The notes: generated by a model from the sequence alone, not told the origin. 64,000 bases of DNA from Chloroflexus aggregans DSM 9485 (GCF_000021945.1 NC_011831.1:3857353-3921352); one strand, 5' to 3'; shown: positions 34,446 through 44,400, numbered from the stretch's first letter. Made by a program: numbers and translations.

Positions 34446-35501
34446 ATGCGGCGTGGCGCGTTACTGTTTCTACTCATCGGACTCATCATCATTATCGGTG
34501 GATTTGCGGCTTTCTTGCTGCTACGTGGTGGTGCGACACGACCCAATGCCGTAACTGAGCCGGAAGTACCTCCACCGCCAACAGCAATCCCATTGGTGAA
34601 CGTCGTACAAGCGGCTGTCGACATTGAAGCAAATACCTTACTGAACGATCCGACCTTGCTCGAAGTCGTTGAGGTGCCGATTACCGAATTTGACGAGCAA
34701 AACGAGTTTAGCAGTATCAACGACGTTTTCGGTAAGTTAGTCATTAATCCCGTTCAGGCCGGTCGCCCAATTACACGTGACAATGTGCGTAACCCTGGTC
34801 TTGCGCAGATGCTACCCACTGCCGAACCCGGTCAGCCGCGCGTCAAAGCGTATCCCCTCGTCGTGAATAATCTCTCCGGTGTTGCCGATCAGCTTGCCGT
34901 CAACGATTTTGTCGATGTGATTGCGACCTTCTCGGTCGAACGTCAGATCATTCGCCCAGGACCTCGGCAGGTTATTACGGTGAATGATGTCGATCAGGTT
35001 ATTCGCGAGTATGAGTTTGGCGAGACGCAGACGTTTCTCACAACCAAAACCATCATTCAGCGGGCGAAGGTGCTACAAATCTTGCGTCCAGCCATACCGA
35101 CACCGGCGACCCCAGAAGGTGAAGCTGCTCCGGCTCAGGGCGAGGCACTTCCAACACAGTCGTCGAGTTTACCGCAGGTTGATGCTTCTGGTCAGCCAAT
35201 CACCTCTTCCCAATTAGAAAATGCTACTCCCGGCAGTACATTAACGCAATCAATTTGGGTGGTGATGTTGGCGCTCAATGACCAACAGATTGAGCTGCTG
35301 GAGTTTGCGTTGCAATCGAATGCTCGCATTGTCCTGGCGTTGCGCAGCAGCGATGATGTGGCCATTGAGCAGACGAGCGGTATTACCATTGATTTGCTGG
35401 TGCGTGAGTTTGGGTTGCCATTGCCGCGCCCGTTGCCGCCACGGGTGTACGGTGAAGATGAGGTTTTCGTTCCTGAACCAACGCCAACTCCGCGGCCATG
35501 A
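34446..35501 (+). CDS. cpaB: Flp pilus assembly protein CpaB
   Basis: This 351-residue protein has an N-terminal membrane anchor (about 5-28) and a SAF-type domain (about 55-110, VVQAAVDIEANTLL and GRPITRDNV). An RcpC/CpaB domain and a Pro-rich tail complete it. CpaB is a periplasmic or extracytoplasmic part of Tad pilus machines. GGAAGG lies 9 nt before ATG 34446. It is the first gene of the tad cluster. No secretin (RcpA/CpaC) is present, which fits a cell without a typical outer membrane. Confidence 0.88.
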   Translation: MRRGALLFLLIGLIIIIGGFAAFLLLRGGATRPNAVTEPEVPPPPTAIPLVNVVQAAVDIEANTLLNDPTLLEVVEVPITEFDEQNEFSSINDVFGKLVINPVQAGRPITRDNVRNPGLAQMLPTAEPGQPRVKAYPLVVNNLSGVADQLAVNDFVDVIATFSVERQIIRPGPRQVITVNDVDQVIREYEFGETQTFLTTKTIIQRAKVLQILRPAIPTPATPEGEAAPAQGEALPTQSSSLPQVDASGQPITSSQLENATPGSTLTQSIWVVMLALNDQQIELLEFALQSNARIVLALRSSDDVAIEQTSGITIDLLVREFGLPLPRPLPPRVYGEDEVFVPEPTPTPRP

Positions 35502-35505
35502 ACTA

Positions 35506-35534
35506 TTCCAGAAGTGCTTGCTCTGGGGTACAAT
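35506..35534 (+). promoter_or_regulatory. Possible internal promoter before cpaE
   Basis: TTCCAG (35506-35511) and TACAAT (35529-35534) are spaced 17 nt, 83 nt before the cpaE-like start. It is a moderate match. Confidence 0.35.
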
Positions 35535-35616
35535 AGTATGGTAACAATGTTCATTCGCATGTTCGGTATGTGCGTCCGTTGCCAAGAAGACATATCATCA
35601 TCCGAGGAGCCACCGC

Positions 35617-36867
35617 ATGAGTGAGGGTGAAAAGATTCGAGTCATGATCGTCGATGATATTGTTGACACACGCGATCAGCTCGAAAAGTTGCTCTTCTTT
35701 GAAAAGGATATTGAGGTTGTAGCCAAGGCGAGCAATGGACGCGAAGCGATAGCTTTTGCCCGTCAATATCGCCCACAAGTTATCTTGATGGATATCAATA
35801 TGCCCGATATGGATGGGATCGCGGCTACCGAAGCGATCCTTACCCAAGATCCGGGTATTCAAGTTATTATCATGAGCGTGCAGGGCGAGACCGATTATAT
35901 CCGACGGGCGATGTTGGCCGGCGCTCGCGAGTTCCTGATTAAGCCGATCAGTGCCGATGATCTCTATCGCTCGATCCGTCATGTTGCCCGCTTGGCAGCA
36001 ATGCGTCCGGTTGTGCCGGTGGCCGGCGGGGCCGTAGCCGGCGCGGCTGGTGCTGCTCAACCAGCGGTCAATGGACAGATCTTTGCCGTCTTTAGTCCTA
36101 AGGGCGGGGTTGGTGTTTCTTCAATCGCTGCCAATCTGGCCGTGGCTATCCGTCAGCAAACCAATAAAAAGGTTGCCCTGGTTGACGGTAATGTTATCTT
36201 CGGTGATCTGAGTGTTCTGCTCAATCTCCGTGCCGATAAAACGATTATCGACGTTGCGTCACGGATCGAGAACCTCGATCGCGATTTACTCAACGATGTA
36301 ATGGCGACACACCCAACCCAGGTGAAGGTGCTCTTGGCCCCTCCCGATCCGCAACGTGGTGAACTGGTCACGGCCGATCATATTCGGGCGATTCTTGAAA
36401 TGTTGCGGCAGGAGTACGACTATGTCGTGGTTGATACGCCGGCTTCGTTCCAAGATCGCTCACTTGCCGCGCTTGATTTGGCTCAGCGTGTGATTACCCT
36501 CATGACTCTTGAGATGCATTGCATCCGCAATGTCAAGCTGTTTCTCGAAGTTGCCGATCTGCTTGGCTACCCGAACGATAAGGTCGTGCTGGTGCTCAAT
36601 AAGGCCACGAATCGCACCGGTATCCGCGCTGAAGAAGTAGAAAAGCATCTCCAGCGGAAACTCGCTCTCCAAATCGGTGATGCTCCTCAAGAGATGACGC
36701 TGGCGATCAATCAGGGTACACCGATTGTTATGGCGAAGCCTAATCATCAGGTGGCAAAAGATATTATGAATTTGGCCCGCGAGTTGGTGGCAAAGGCCGA
36801 CAAAGAGGCGGTGGCTTCGAGTAGTTCGAAGCCGAAGCTGTTCGGTCAGTGGTTACCACGACGGTAA
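35617..36867 (+). CDS. cpaE: CpaE-like protein: receiver domain fused to ParA/MinD-type ATPase
   Basis: This 416-residue protein has a receiver domain (1-125) with all phosphorylation residues intact (D13/D14, D59, S87, K109). An Ala/Gly-rich linker leads to a MinD-like domain with atypical Walker A SPKGGVGVSS (160-169), where the usual signature lysine is Val, as in other CpaE proteins. CpaE positions Tad machines at cell sites. The intact receiver implies control by a histidine kinase. CGAGGAGC precedes ATG 35617. Confidence 0.9.
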   Translation: MSEGEKIRVMIVDDIVDTRDQLEKLLFFEKDIEVVAKASNGREAIAFARQYRPQVILMDINMPDMDGIAATEAILTQDPGIQVIIMSVQGETDYIRRAMLAGAREFLIKPISADDLYRSIRHVARLAAMRPVVPVAGGAVAGAAGAAQPAVNGQIFAVFSPKGGVGVSSIAANLAVAIRQQTNKKVALVDGNVIFGDLSVLLNLRADKTIIDVASRIENLDRDLLNDVMATHPTQVKVLLAPPDPQRGELVTADHIRAILEMLRQEYDYVVVDTPASFQDRSLAALDLAQRVITLMTLEMHCIRNVKLFLEVADLLGYPNDKVVLVLNKATNRTGIRAEEVEKHLQRKLALQIGDAPQEMTLAINQGTPIVMAKPNHQVAKDIMNLARELVAKADKEAVASSSSKPKLFGQWLPRR

Positions 36868-36917
36868 TGAAACCTTAGCTTCGTACAGTCGCTTGCGTTT
36901 TTCAGGAGGTGATCGCG

Positions 36918-38309
36918 ATGTCGTTATTGAAACGAATTGGTGGTGCAACTCCTCCGCCGGTAGAACCGACGGTGTCGCGGTCGCCGGTGCGCCCCGAAAC
37001 CGGACGTATAGCACCGGTTGGTGTGCCGAATACGGAAGATACGTTCCGAGAGCTACGTGCTCGTGTGCAGGATCGCCTCATCAACGAGCTAAACTCGCAG
37101 ATTGATTTGAATAATCAGGCGAAAGTGCGCAAGCAGGTCGAAGAGATCTTTAACTCGATCCTCGATAGTGAAAGTATTGTGCTCTCGCGGGCTGAGCGCC
37201 AACGCCTTTTCGAGAGTATTACCGCCGATATTATCGGTTTGGGGCCGCTCGAGCCATTGCTGGCCGATGATGATGTAAGCGAGATCATGGTCAACGGGCC
37301 AAAGCAGGTCTATATTGAAAAGAAAGGTAAGTTGATCAAAACCGACATCACGTTTGCCGATGACGATCACGTGATGCGGATTATCGACCGCATTGTGGCT
37401 CCGTTGGGCCGCCGCGTTGATGAATCATCGCCAATGGTTGATGCCCGTCTCAAAGACGGTTCGCGGGTGAATGTGGTAATCCGTCCGTTGGCATTGAATG
37501 GACCGACAATTACTATCCGCAAGTTCCGCAAAGACAAACTCACCGTACAAGATTTGGTGCGCTTTGGCTCGATGTCGCAAGATATGGCTGATTTTCTTGC
37601 CGCTTGTGTTCAAGCGCGCCTCAATATTGTGGTTGCCGGCGGTACCGGTTCCGGTAAGACCACCCTATTGAACGTACTGTCGTCGTTCATCCCGGAAGAT
37701 GAGCGGATTATTACCGTCGAAAATGCTGCCGAATTGCAGCTTCGCCAAGAGCATGTGGTGACCCTCGAATCACGTCCGCCAAACGTGGAAGGTAAGGGTG
37801 AAGTTACCATCCGTGATCTAGTCATCAACTGTCTGCGTATGCGTCCTGAGCGGATTATTGTCGGTGAGTGTCGCGGCGGTGAGACCCTCGACATGTTGCA
37901 GGCAATGAACACCGGTCACGATGGCTCGATGACGACGATCCACGCGAATTCGCCACGTGATGCAGTGAGCCGTATCGAGACTATGTGCTTAATGGCCGGT
38001 ATGGATCTCCCTGCACGCGCCATTCGTGAGCAGATCGCGTCGGCTATTCATGTGTTCGTCCAACAATCGCGCCTGAAAGATGGTTCACGTAAGGTGACCC
38101 AGATTACCGAAGTCGCCGGTATGGAAGGTGATGTGGTTGTTCTCCAAGATATTTTCGTCTTTGAGCAGACGGGTATTGATGAGAAAGGCAAGATTGTTGG
38201 TCATCTGCGCCCGACCGGTGTTCGACCACGCTTCCTCGAGAAGTTTGAAGCGCTTAATATCTTCTTGCCGCCAACCATTTTCGGTGCGTCGGAACGCTTC
38301 AGCTTCTAA
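36918..38309 (+). CDS. cpaF: Tad secretion ATPase CpaF/TadA
   Basis: This 463-residue secretion ATPase has an N-terminal domain, Walker A GGTGSGKTT (241-249), the acidic box VENAAELQL, GECRGGE and the His box TGHDGSMTTIHAN. It powers pilus assembly. AGGAGGT lies 7 nt before ATG 36918. It is in the middle of the operon. Confidence 0.96.
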   Translation: MSLLKRIGGATPPPVEPTVSRSPVRPETGRIAPVGVPNTEDTFRELRARVQDRLINELNSQIDLNNQAKVRKQVEEIFNSILDSESIVLSRAERQRLFESITADIIGLGPLEPLLADDDVSEIMVNGPKQVYIEKKGKLIKTDITFADDDHVMRIIDRIVAPLGRRVDESSPMVDARLKDGSRVNVVIRPLALNGPTITIRKFRKDKLTVQDLVRFGSMSQDMADFLAACVQARLNIVVAGGTGSGKTTLLNVLSSFIPEDERIITVENAAELQLRQEHVVTLESRPPNVEGKGEVTIRDLVINCLRMRPERIIVGECRGGETLDMLQAMNTGHDGSMTTIHANSPRDAVSRIETMCLMAGMDLPARAIREQIASAIHVFVQQSRLKDGSRKVTQITEVAGMEGDVVVLQDIFVFEQTGIDEKGKIVGHLRPTGVRPRFLEKFEALNIFLPPTIFGASERFSF

Positions 38310-38336
38310 CGACGCTAACAAGGAGGGTCGATCCGA

Positions 38337-39335
38337 ATGGATGTCCTACTTTCACCTGAGATGATGCCGGTTACGCTAGCCTTGTTGGGCTTATTGCTCC
38401 TTGTGCTGGTTGTGGCCGTCGTAATGCTCATGCGCTCGTCGGCTACCGTCGATGTGTCACAGCGTCTTGAGACGTTTGCCGGCGGTAAGGTGCAAGAGCG
38501 CTCGAATGAACCGATTGCGCGACAGGCCATCGAACGGATCGACGCAGTGGTCGCCAAGAGTAAGCAGGGGAGTTCAATAAAGAATGAGTTGTCCCGTGCT
38601 GCTCTGAAGTTAACGGTGGCTGAGTTCTTCGGTCTGAAGCTTGGCGCTGCCCTCTTGGGTGGGGTGTTCGGAGCGTTTTTGGGACGGGCGAGTCCTTATG
38701 CTGCGCTCGCTTTAGGTCTGTTGTGTGCTATCATCTTCGCATTTCTCCCTGATATATACGTGAAAGTGCGTGCTGCACAGCGCGTGAAAGCATTCAATAA
38801 TCAGTTGGGTGATGTGATAACGATGATGGCTAACGCCTTGCGTGGCGGCTATAGTTTTTTGCAAACGCTCGATATGGTTGCCCGCGAAGCACCGGACCCT
38901 GCTTCCACCGAGTTTCGTCGTGTTGTGCAAGAAGTTGGACTTGGTCGTTCAACCGAGGAAGCTTTGCAGAATTTGCTCCGACGGGTGCCGTCTGATGATC
39001 TTGATCTCCTCGTTACTGCGGTTAGTATCCAAATGGAGGTGGGTGGTAATCTGGCGCAGGTACTCGATACTATCGGCCATACCATTCGTGAGCGAGTACG
39101 GATCAAAGGTGAGATTTCAACGCTGACCGCCCAGGGTCGTATTTCCTCGTGGATTATTACCGGCCTTCCGATCGGTTTAGCCGCATTCATTACGGTTGTT
39201 AATCCCGACTATATGGCTCCTCTTTTTACGTTTGGGCTGCCACCCCAAGCGTGGTGTTGCATGCCGGTAACGTCGCTGTTTATGATCGCGCTGGGCTATT
39301 TTGCGATTCAGAAAATTATCGATATCGAAGTGTGA
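38337..39335 (+). CDS. tadB: Tad inner-membrane platform protein TadB
   Basis: This 332-residue protein has an N-terminal TM helix, a T2SSF domain (about 155-280, FNNQLGDVITMMANALRGGYSFLQTL) and C-terminal TM pairs. It forms the platform with TadC. AAGGAGGG precedes ATG 38337. The gap to cpaF is 27 nt. Confidence 0.92.
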   Translation: MDVLLSPEMMPVTLALLGLLLLVLVVAVVMLMRSSATVDVSQRLETFAGGKVQERSNEPIARQAIERIDAVVAKSKQGSSIKNELSRAALKLTVAEFFGLKLGAALLGGVFGAFLGRASPYAALALGLLCAIIFAFLPDIYVKVRAAQRVKAFNNQLGDVITMMANALRGGYSFLQTLDMVAREAPDPASTEFRRVVQEVGLGRSTEEALQNLLRRVPSDDLDLLVTAVSIQMEVGGNLAQVLDTIGHTIRERVRIKGEISTLTAQGRISSWIITGLPIGLAAFITVVNPDYMAPLFTFGLPPQAWCCMPVTSLFMIALGYFAIQKIIDIEV

Positions 39336-39344
39336 GGTGCAGCG

Positions 39345-40280
39345 ATGATGGAAATCTTAGTTCTCACCGGTGTTTTAGTGATAGGAGCTGCACTGATTAT
39401 CATCGCCGTTAGGCAGATGAACCAGTCGCGTGCAATTAGTGAGCGTCTCGATCAATATACCGATGTTTCGTTGTCGCTCGAAGAGTTGGAGTTGCAGCAG
39501 CCGTTCCGTGAGCGTGTGCTTATTCCGATGTTTCGCGCGTTGTTGAGTTACTTGGGTCGCTTTGGACTCAAGCAAAATCAGGAACGCTTGCGGGCGAATC
39601 TGCAAATGGCCGGTAATCCCGGTAATATTTCACCCAATATGTTCATTGGGTTGCGAATGGCACTGGCTCTTACGTTGGCGACTGTCATCGTTCCGCTGGT
39701 GATAGGTCGTTTGTCGCTTATTCAGGCTCTGGCCGGTGTAGCAATTGCATTTATGATCGGCTATATCTTGCCCGGTATTTGGCTTGATCGTAAGATTAAA
39801 GAGCGCAAGAAGAATATTCTTAAAGCGCTACCTGATGCGCTTGATCTGCTCTGTATTAGTGTCGAAGCAGGTCTGGCGTTTGATTTGGCTCTGCAACGTG
39901 TGGCCCAAAAGTGGGACAACGAATTGTCGCACGAGTTTCAGCGTGTGCTACAAGATATCCGGCTTGGCCGCACTCGCCGTGAGGCATTACGGGATATGGC
40001 AGCGCGTACCGGTGTCGAAGATGTGCAGACGTTCGTTTCAGCAGTGATTCAGGCCGACCAGTTGGGTGTCTCGATGTCAAAGATCTTGCGTATTCAGTCC
40101 GATCAGTTGCGTACTCGCCGCCGCCAACGTGCTGAAGAAGCTGCACAAAAAGCACCGGTTAAGATGTTGATTCCAATGGTCTTCTTGATCTTCCCGGCTC
40201 TGTTTGTTGTCATTCTTGGCCCTGCAGTGCCCCGGATTATGTCGGCATTGGGGGTGATGAATAGCGGCATGGGTAACTGA
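39345..40280 (+). CDS. tadC: Tad inner-membrane platform protein TadC
   Basis: This 311-residue T2SSF-domain protein has an N-terminal TM helix, central TM helices (LATVIVPLVIG, IALAFM-type), a GSPF domain with ALPDALDLLCISVEAGL, and a C-terminal TM helix. It pairs with TadB. It starts 10 nt after tadB; ATG 39345 and 39348 are both possible. Confidence 0.92.
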   Translation: MMEILVLTGVLVIGAALIIIAVRQMNQSRAISERLDQYTDVSLSLEELELQQPFRERVLIPMFRALLSYLGRFGLKQNQERLRANLQMAGNPGNISPNMFIGLRMALALTLATVIVPLVIGRLSLIQALAGVAIAFMIGYILPGIWLDRKIKERKKNILKALPDALDLLCISVEAGLAFDLALQRVAQKWDNELSHEFQRVLQDIRLGRTRREALRDMAARTGVEDVQTFVSAVIQADQLGVSMSKILRIQSDQLRTRRRQRAEEAAQKAPVKMLIPMVFLIFPALFVVILGPAVPRIMSALGVMNSGMGN

Positions 40281-40282
40281 GT

Positions 40283-40639
40283 GTGAAGGTACGTGTTGTA
40301 AACCAGACCCGGCGCGCTGTCCTCGCGTGGCACTGCGAGGTGGCGCGTACCTTTTTCTCCCGTGGCCGCGGTTTGTTGGGGCGCACGTCATTACCTGAAG
40401 GCAGTGGTCTGTTGATCGAGCCGTGTAACAGTATTCATATGCTGTTTATGCGTTTTCCGATCGATGCGATCTTTGTTGACCGTCATGGCAATGTGGTGGC
40501 ACTGTATCCATCATTACCACCATGGCGCCTCTACGCCGGTCATCGCCATGCACGGTATGTGCTCGAACTTCCGGTTGGTGTGATCGCGATAACTCAGACG
40601 GTACTCGGTGATCAGATCGTTATTCAGCCGGCAACATAG
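40283..40639 (+). CDS. DUF192-family protein
   Basis: This 118-residue protein has the DUF192 signature GLLIEPCNSIHMLFMRFPIDAIFVD. The function of the family is unknown; many members are exported, but this one has no signal peptide. The start is GTG 40283, 3 nt after the tadC stop, so it is co-translated with the Tad genes. Confidence 0.85.
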   Translation: MKVRVVNQTRRAVLAWHCEVARTFFSRGRGLLGRTSLPEGSGLLIEPCNSIHMLFMRFPIDAIFVDRHGNVVALYPSLPPWRLYAGHRHARYVLELPVGVIAITQTVLGDQIVIQPAT

Positions 40640-40655
40640 TAAGCGTTGTTTGAAG

Positions 40656-42620
40656 ATGAAACAGTATCGTGTTGATTGGGTTTGGCTGACGCCGGTACTC
40701 GGCGTCGTTTTTGTTGTATTGTATCTGACCACCCTCACCGGTGTCCATACATATGATGCGCTTTCGTACATCCTCGATGTTGACCGTAAGCCGTGGCCTG
40801 AATTGTTCCATCCTCACCATCTCCTCTACGGTCCGTTAGGGGCTACGATTCGCGCCGTTGCCATCAGTTTGGGATGGCAGGGCAGTGCCGAATGGTGGCT
40901 GCAAGCGACCAATGCGCTGGCCGGTGCTGTCGGTGTGGTTGCAGTGTTCGTCCTCTGTCGTGTCGTGACCGGTACGACGGTACCGGCGTTGGCGGCAGCG
41001 CTAAGCGTTGGCTGGAGCTATGCCTATTGGTACTACGCTGCCGAGGTTGAGGTCTATACGCTTGCCACTGTGGCCCTGATCGTTGCCTTGATCTTGTTGG
41101 TCCAACTGGTACGGACACCGCGATGGCAGACGGCATGCCGGCTGGGGCTGATCAATGGGATTGCCGTATTGGCCCACCAGACCAACGTCTTATTAGTCGT
41201 ACCGGTGCTGTTAACCATTGGATTAACGGTTTCCGATCGTCGTACCCGCTTGCGTCTTGCAGTTGCCTATCTGCTCCCATTGGTACTCCTGGTCGGCGGG
41301 GCGTACCTTTGGGTCGCCTTTGGCGTGAGTGGTATGCGCCGTTGGAATGATGTGTGGTTGTGGTTGACCGGCTATGCCCGCACCGGTTTCTGGGGAGGGG
41401 CGATTGATGTGTCTAAGCTGGCCGGCTTTGCCAGGGGCTGGAGTGAGACGCTGGCGATACACGGTGGTGGTTGGGTGGGGTTGATTGCCCTCGCCGTGTT
41501 GCTGATCGGTTGGCGGGGAATTGTTCGGCTATCCTTCCCGTTACTGGTCGGTGTTATGAGTTGGCTAGTGGTGTATGGCCTGTTTTTTCTCTGGTGGGAA
41601 CCGGACAATATCGAGTTCTGGATCGCTAGTTTACCACCGCTGGCAGTTCTGTTGAGTGCAGCATTGGCCGTTGATCATCCGCTTGATCGGCTGCACACCG
41701 GTGGGGCTGGGGTTATCGGCTTACTGATCGCAGTCGTACTCTTGAGCCTGAATCTGCCGGCAATTAAAGAGCGTGGTGATCCGACACGCGATCTCCAGCG
41801 TAGAATTGCGGCATCTTTGGTTGATGCCGGTAATCCCGGCGATCTGCTGATTGTTCCCGATGGAGTGCTCGAACTGTATTTACCGCACTACTGGCAGCGT
41901 GATACCGTTTACAGTCTGAATCAAGCAATGACCGCCGGCGGTGGTGATTGGTCTGTTGCTTGTCAACTTATTCGCCGACGGATCGACACAGCCCTGATAA
42001 GTGGTTACGCAGTATTCATTGCCGATGACGCGCGTCTGCCGTTGCCGGCGCCACCCGGCCAGCCGCCTACTCCTGCCGAACGGTTCGGTTTGGCTGCCGA
42101 AACGGTAGCAGCTTGTTACACGCCGTTCGAGACAATGTTGCGTCCATTGGTATTGGCCGACGATCTTCCTACCTATCGGATGATCCCAAGTGCAACGGCT
42201 CTCGCTGTCGGTGAGGGCTGGGATTTTCGTAACGGACGTTGGGGATGGCACGCTACCGGAGTCACGACTGAAACGATAACCGCAACCGGTTGGCAGATGA
42301 CACCGGCCATCGATCCAGCTTTGCTCAGTCCACCGGTATCGTTCACGCTTGACCGAGTGATAGCACTGGAGGTTCGCATCGCCACCACGACGACGGCTCG
42401 TGATGCCCAGCTCTTCTTACTCGATCCGGCAGGTCAGACGAGTGAAGAACTCTCGGTGCGTTTTACGCTTGATCGTGGGTCGGAAATGGCAACGTATCGG
42501 ATAGATTTGACAGGATTAGCAGAACGGCTCGATCGGGTCGGTGGTTTGCGCTTCGATCCGGTGGGTATTGGCGATGGTGGCACACTTATCGTTGAGTCAA
42601 TTCGGCTGATCTGGCGCTGA
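40656..42620 (+). CDS. Multi-pass membrane protein, GT39/GT83-like glycosyltransferase
   Basis: This 654-residue protein has about ten TM helices in residues 10-375 and a soluble C-terminal domain. The N-terminal topology with an acidic loop (YDALSYILDVDR) and WSYAYWYYAAEVEVYTL resembles polyprenyl-phosphate-sugar transferases (PMT/DUF2723). The tail (about 510-654) looks like a beta-sandwich carbohydrate-binding module. The sugar donor and acceptor are unknown. Its 3' end overlaps the convergent SpoIIM-like gene by 24 nt. It could glycosylate products of the Tad operon, inferred from position. Confidence 0.7.
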   Translation: MKQYRVDWVWLTPVLGVVFVVLYLTTLTGVHTYDALSYILDVDRKPWPELFHPHHLLYGPLGATIRAVAISLGWQGSAEWWLQATNALAGAVGVVAVFVLCRVVTGTTVPALAAALSVGWSYAYWYYAAEVEVYTLATVALIVALILLVQLVRTPRWQTACRLGLINGIAVLAHQTNVLLVVPVLLTIGLTVSDRRTRLRLAVAYLLPLVLLVGGAYLWVAFGVSGMRRWNDVWLWLTGYARTGFWGGAIDVSKLAGFARGWSETLAIHGGGWVGLIALAVLLIGWRGIVRLSFPLLVGVMSWLVVYGLFFLWWEPDNIEFWIASLPPLAVLLSAALAVDHPLDRLHTGGAGVIGLLIAVVLLSLNLPAIKERGDPTRDLQRRIAASLVDAGNPGDLLIVPDGVLELYLPHYWQRDTVYSLNQAMTAGGGDWSVACQLIRRRIDTALISGYAVFIADDARLPLPAPPGQPPTPAERFGLAAETVAACYTPFETMLRPLVLADDLPTYRMIPSATALAVGEGWDFRNGRWGWHATGVTTETITATGWQMTPAIDPALLSPPVSFTLDRVIALEVRIATTTTARDAQLFLLDPAGQTSEELSVRFTLDRGSEMATYRIDLTGLAERLDRVGGLRFDPVGIGDGGTLIVESIRLIWR

Positions 42621-43592
42621 AGGGGGTGAACCGTCTCGAACTTCATGCCCGCTTAGGAATAAATACGTATAGAGTAACCCACCTGAACCAAGGGAAACGA
42701 TGAGTTTGAGCAAAAACGGCAGATCGGTTGGTGAGATAAATGCTTCGATCAGCCCTGCCGCAACTAATATTACGGCACAGCCGATCACGAGAATGATGGC
42801 GCGGCGCCCGGCGATCATCAGCGCATTCCGTCGGCTGAGTGTTCCCGGACGTAGGATAGCCCACGCAAGTTGCAAACCGGCGCCACCGGCGATAAAAATG
42901 GCACTGAGTTCGAGCGTAAGATGGCCGATGACAAAACTCCACAAATTATCGGCGAAGGCGAAGCGTTGAGCAATCCCGGCAACTGTACCCAACAACAAGC
43001 CGTTTGTCAGCAGAATATAGAGGGTGTAGATACCAAAGGTTATCCCACCGGCAAATGCTCGGATAGCAACATTAATGTTGTTCGTCATAATCTCGGCTGA
43101 AGCAGCAGCAGGCCCTTCGTTAATCCGTAACCACCACTCTTCGCCATTTTGAATCTGGGAAACAATACCGTCGATCCCGGGAACAAACGCCTCACCCAAG
43201 GTCGGATCGCGAAATGCGGCGATAAACGCAATGATTGCCGGTAACAGAAAGACCAGGGCTGCGGTAAGCGTCATCGGCCAAGTTGCGCGAAACGTGCGCG
43301 GTAAGGTTATGCGAAAGAACGTAAGAATCCGGTTTGGCTCATTGACACTGTAACGATAGATGGTACCGTGAGCGCGGGCAACGAGCTGGTTGAGATACGC
43401 AGTCTGTGGATGATCGGGGAAGTCGCGGCGTGCAATCGCTAGATCGGTACAGACTTGGCGGTACAACTCACCCAATTCGCGCAGTTCCTCCGCCGGTAAT
43501 TGGACAATGCTTTGATGCGCTTGATCAAGTAGCGCTTCGAGTCGCGCCCACGCGCTGCTGCGTTGCCGAATCTGACGATCAGGGGTAATCAT
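42597..43592 (-). CDS. Stage II sporulation protein M-like membrane protein (DUF95)
   Basis: This 331-residue protein has a soluble N-terminal helical part (1-105) followed by the SpoIIM/DUF95 membrane region. The WPMTLTAALVFLLPAIIAFIAA segment, a long extracytoplasmic loop and the motif FVIGHLTLELSAIFIAGGAGLQLAW place it there. The organism class does not sporulate, so a membrane remodelling or transport role is more likely. Its ATG overlaps the isopentenyl phosphate kinase stop (ATGA). Confidence 0.82.
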   Translation of the reverse strand: MITPDRQIRQRSSAWARLEALLDQAHQSIVQLPAEELRELGELYRQVCTDLAIARRDFPDHPQTAYLNQLVARAHGTIYRYSVNEPNRILTFFRITLPRTFRATWPMTLTAALVFLLPAIIAFIAAFRDPTLGEAFVPGIDGIVSQIQNGEEWWLRINEGPAAASAEIMTNNINVAIRAFAGGITFGIYTLYILLTNGLLLGTVAGIAQRFAFADNLWSFVIGHLTLELSAIFIAGGAGLQLAWAILRPGTLSRRNALMIAGRRAIILVIGCAVILVAAGLIEAFISPTDLPFLLKLIVSLGSGGLLYTYLFLSGHEVRDGSPPSAPDQPN

Positions 43593-44395
43593 TGCTTGAT
43601 GAGCGTACCGTTTGTTAACGGTTGGCCGAGCAGCGCTGCCGTCAGGAGTGACGGGTCTGGCCCAATCAGACGTACTTCAAGATCGGGAAGGGTCTCGACC
43701 AACTGCCACATCAATTCGAGTTTACTCCGCATCCCGCCGGTGACATCCGCAGCACGCGAGGCACCGGCGCCGTGTAGTACCTGTGCGATATTGGTGCGGT
43801 CGATCAGTGGGATTGGTTGGGCTGTCGGATCGCGATGTGGATCGGCGGTATAGACGGCTGCTTCGCCGACGAGAATGATCCGTCGTGGGCGAAGCGGGCT
43901 ATGAAGTGCGAGAAAACGTAACAGTGCCTCGGTTGAGATAATCGCGGTGCCTTGCACGGTATCAAAGGCGACATCACCGTGGATCACGGGTACCAGGCGA
44001 CGTTGCAATGCGGCACTAATAGGTCCGATCTCCCAGTGGGTAATTTGGCCGTGGGCACTGCTCAGGGAGGCCGATGGTTGCAAACTGACAGCCGGCACAC
44101 CGGCTGTAAGCAGTGCATCAACCACAATCCGGTTGAGGCGCAGGGCAGCGGCAGCAGTCAGCGCAAACCCGGTATGGTCGGCATCAATCGGTGTGCCAAG
44201 ATGGATCCCGTAGCGCGCGGCGTAGTGATGACCAAACGAACCGCTCCCGTGGCCGAGTACGATAGCCAGGGTCGGATCGGCAGCGCGTGCTGCGGCAACT
44301 GCACCGGCCAATGCCTCGATCACAGCGAGATCGGCCGACTCACGATCGGTTTTATCGGTAATAACCGAACCGCCGAATTTGACGAAGGTATACAC
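43589..44395 (-). CDS. Isopentenyl phosphate kinase
   Basis: This 268-residue amino-acid-kinase-fold protein has FVKFGGSVITDK at the N-terminus and GHGSGSFGHHYA with the catalytic His typical of IPK. AAVYTADPHRDP and DVTGGMRSKLELM follow in the C-terminal half. IPK phosphorylates isopentenyl phosphate to IPP in a variant mevalonate route known from archaea and some Chloroflexota. GTG 44395 is chosen because it puts the kinase motif at the N-terminus; the longer frame (to 44446) overlaps ubiA. It sits between the UbiA and SpoIIM-like genes. Confidence 0.88.
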   Translation of the reverse strand: MYTFVKFGGSVITDKTDRESADLAVIEALAGAVAAARAADPTLAIVLGHGSGSFGHHYAARYGIHLGTPIDADHTGFALTAAAALRLNRIVVDALLTAGVPAVSLQPSASLSSAHGQITHWEIGPISAALQRRLVPVIHGDVAFDTVQGTAIISTEALLRFLALHSPLRPRRIILVGEAAVYTADPHRDPTAQPIPLIDRTNIAQVLHGAGASRAADVTGGMRSKLELMWQLVETLPDLEVRLIGPDPSLLTAALLGQPLTNGTLIKQ

Positions 44396-44400
44396 AGTGT

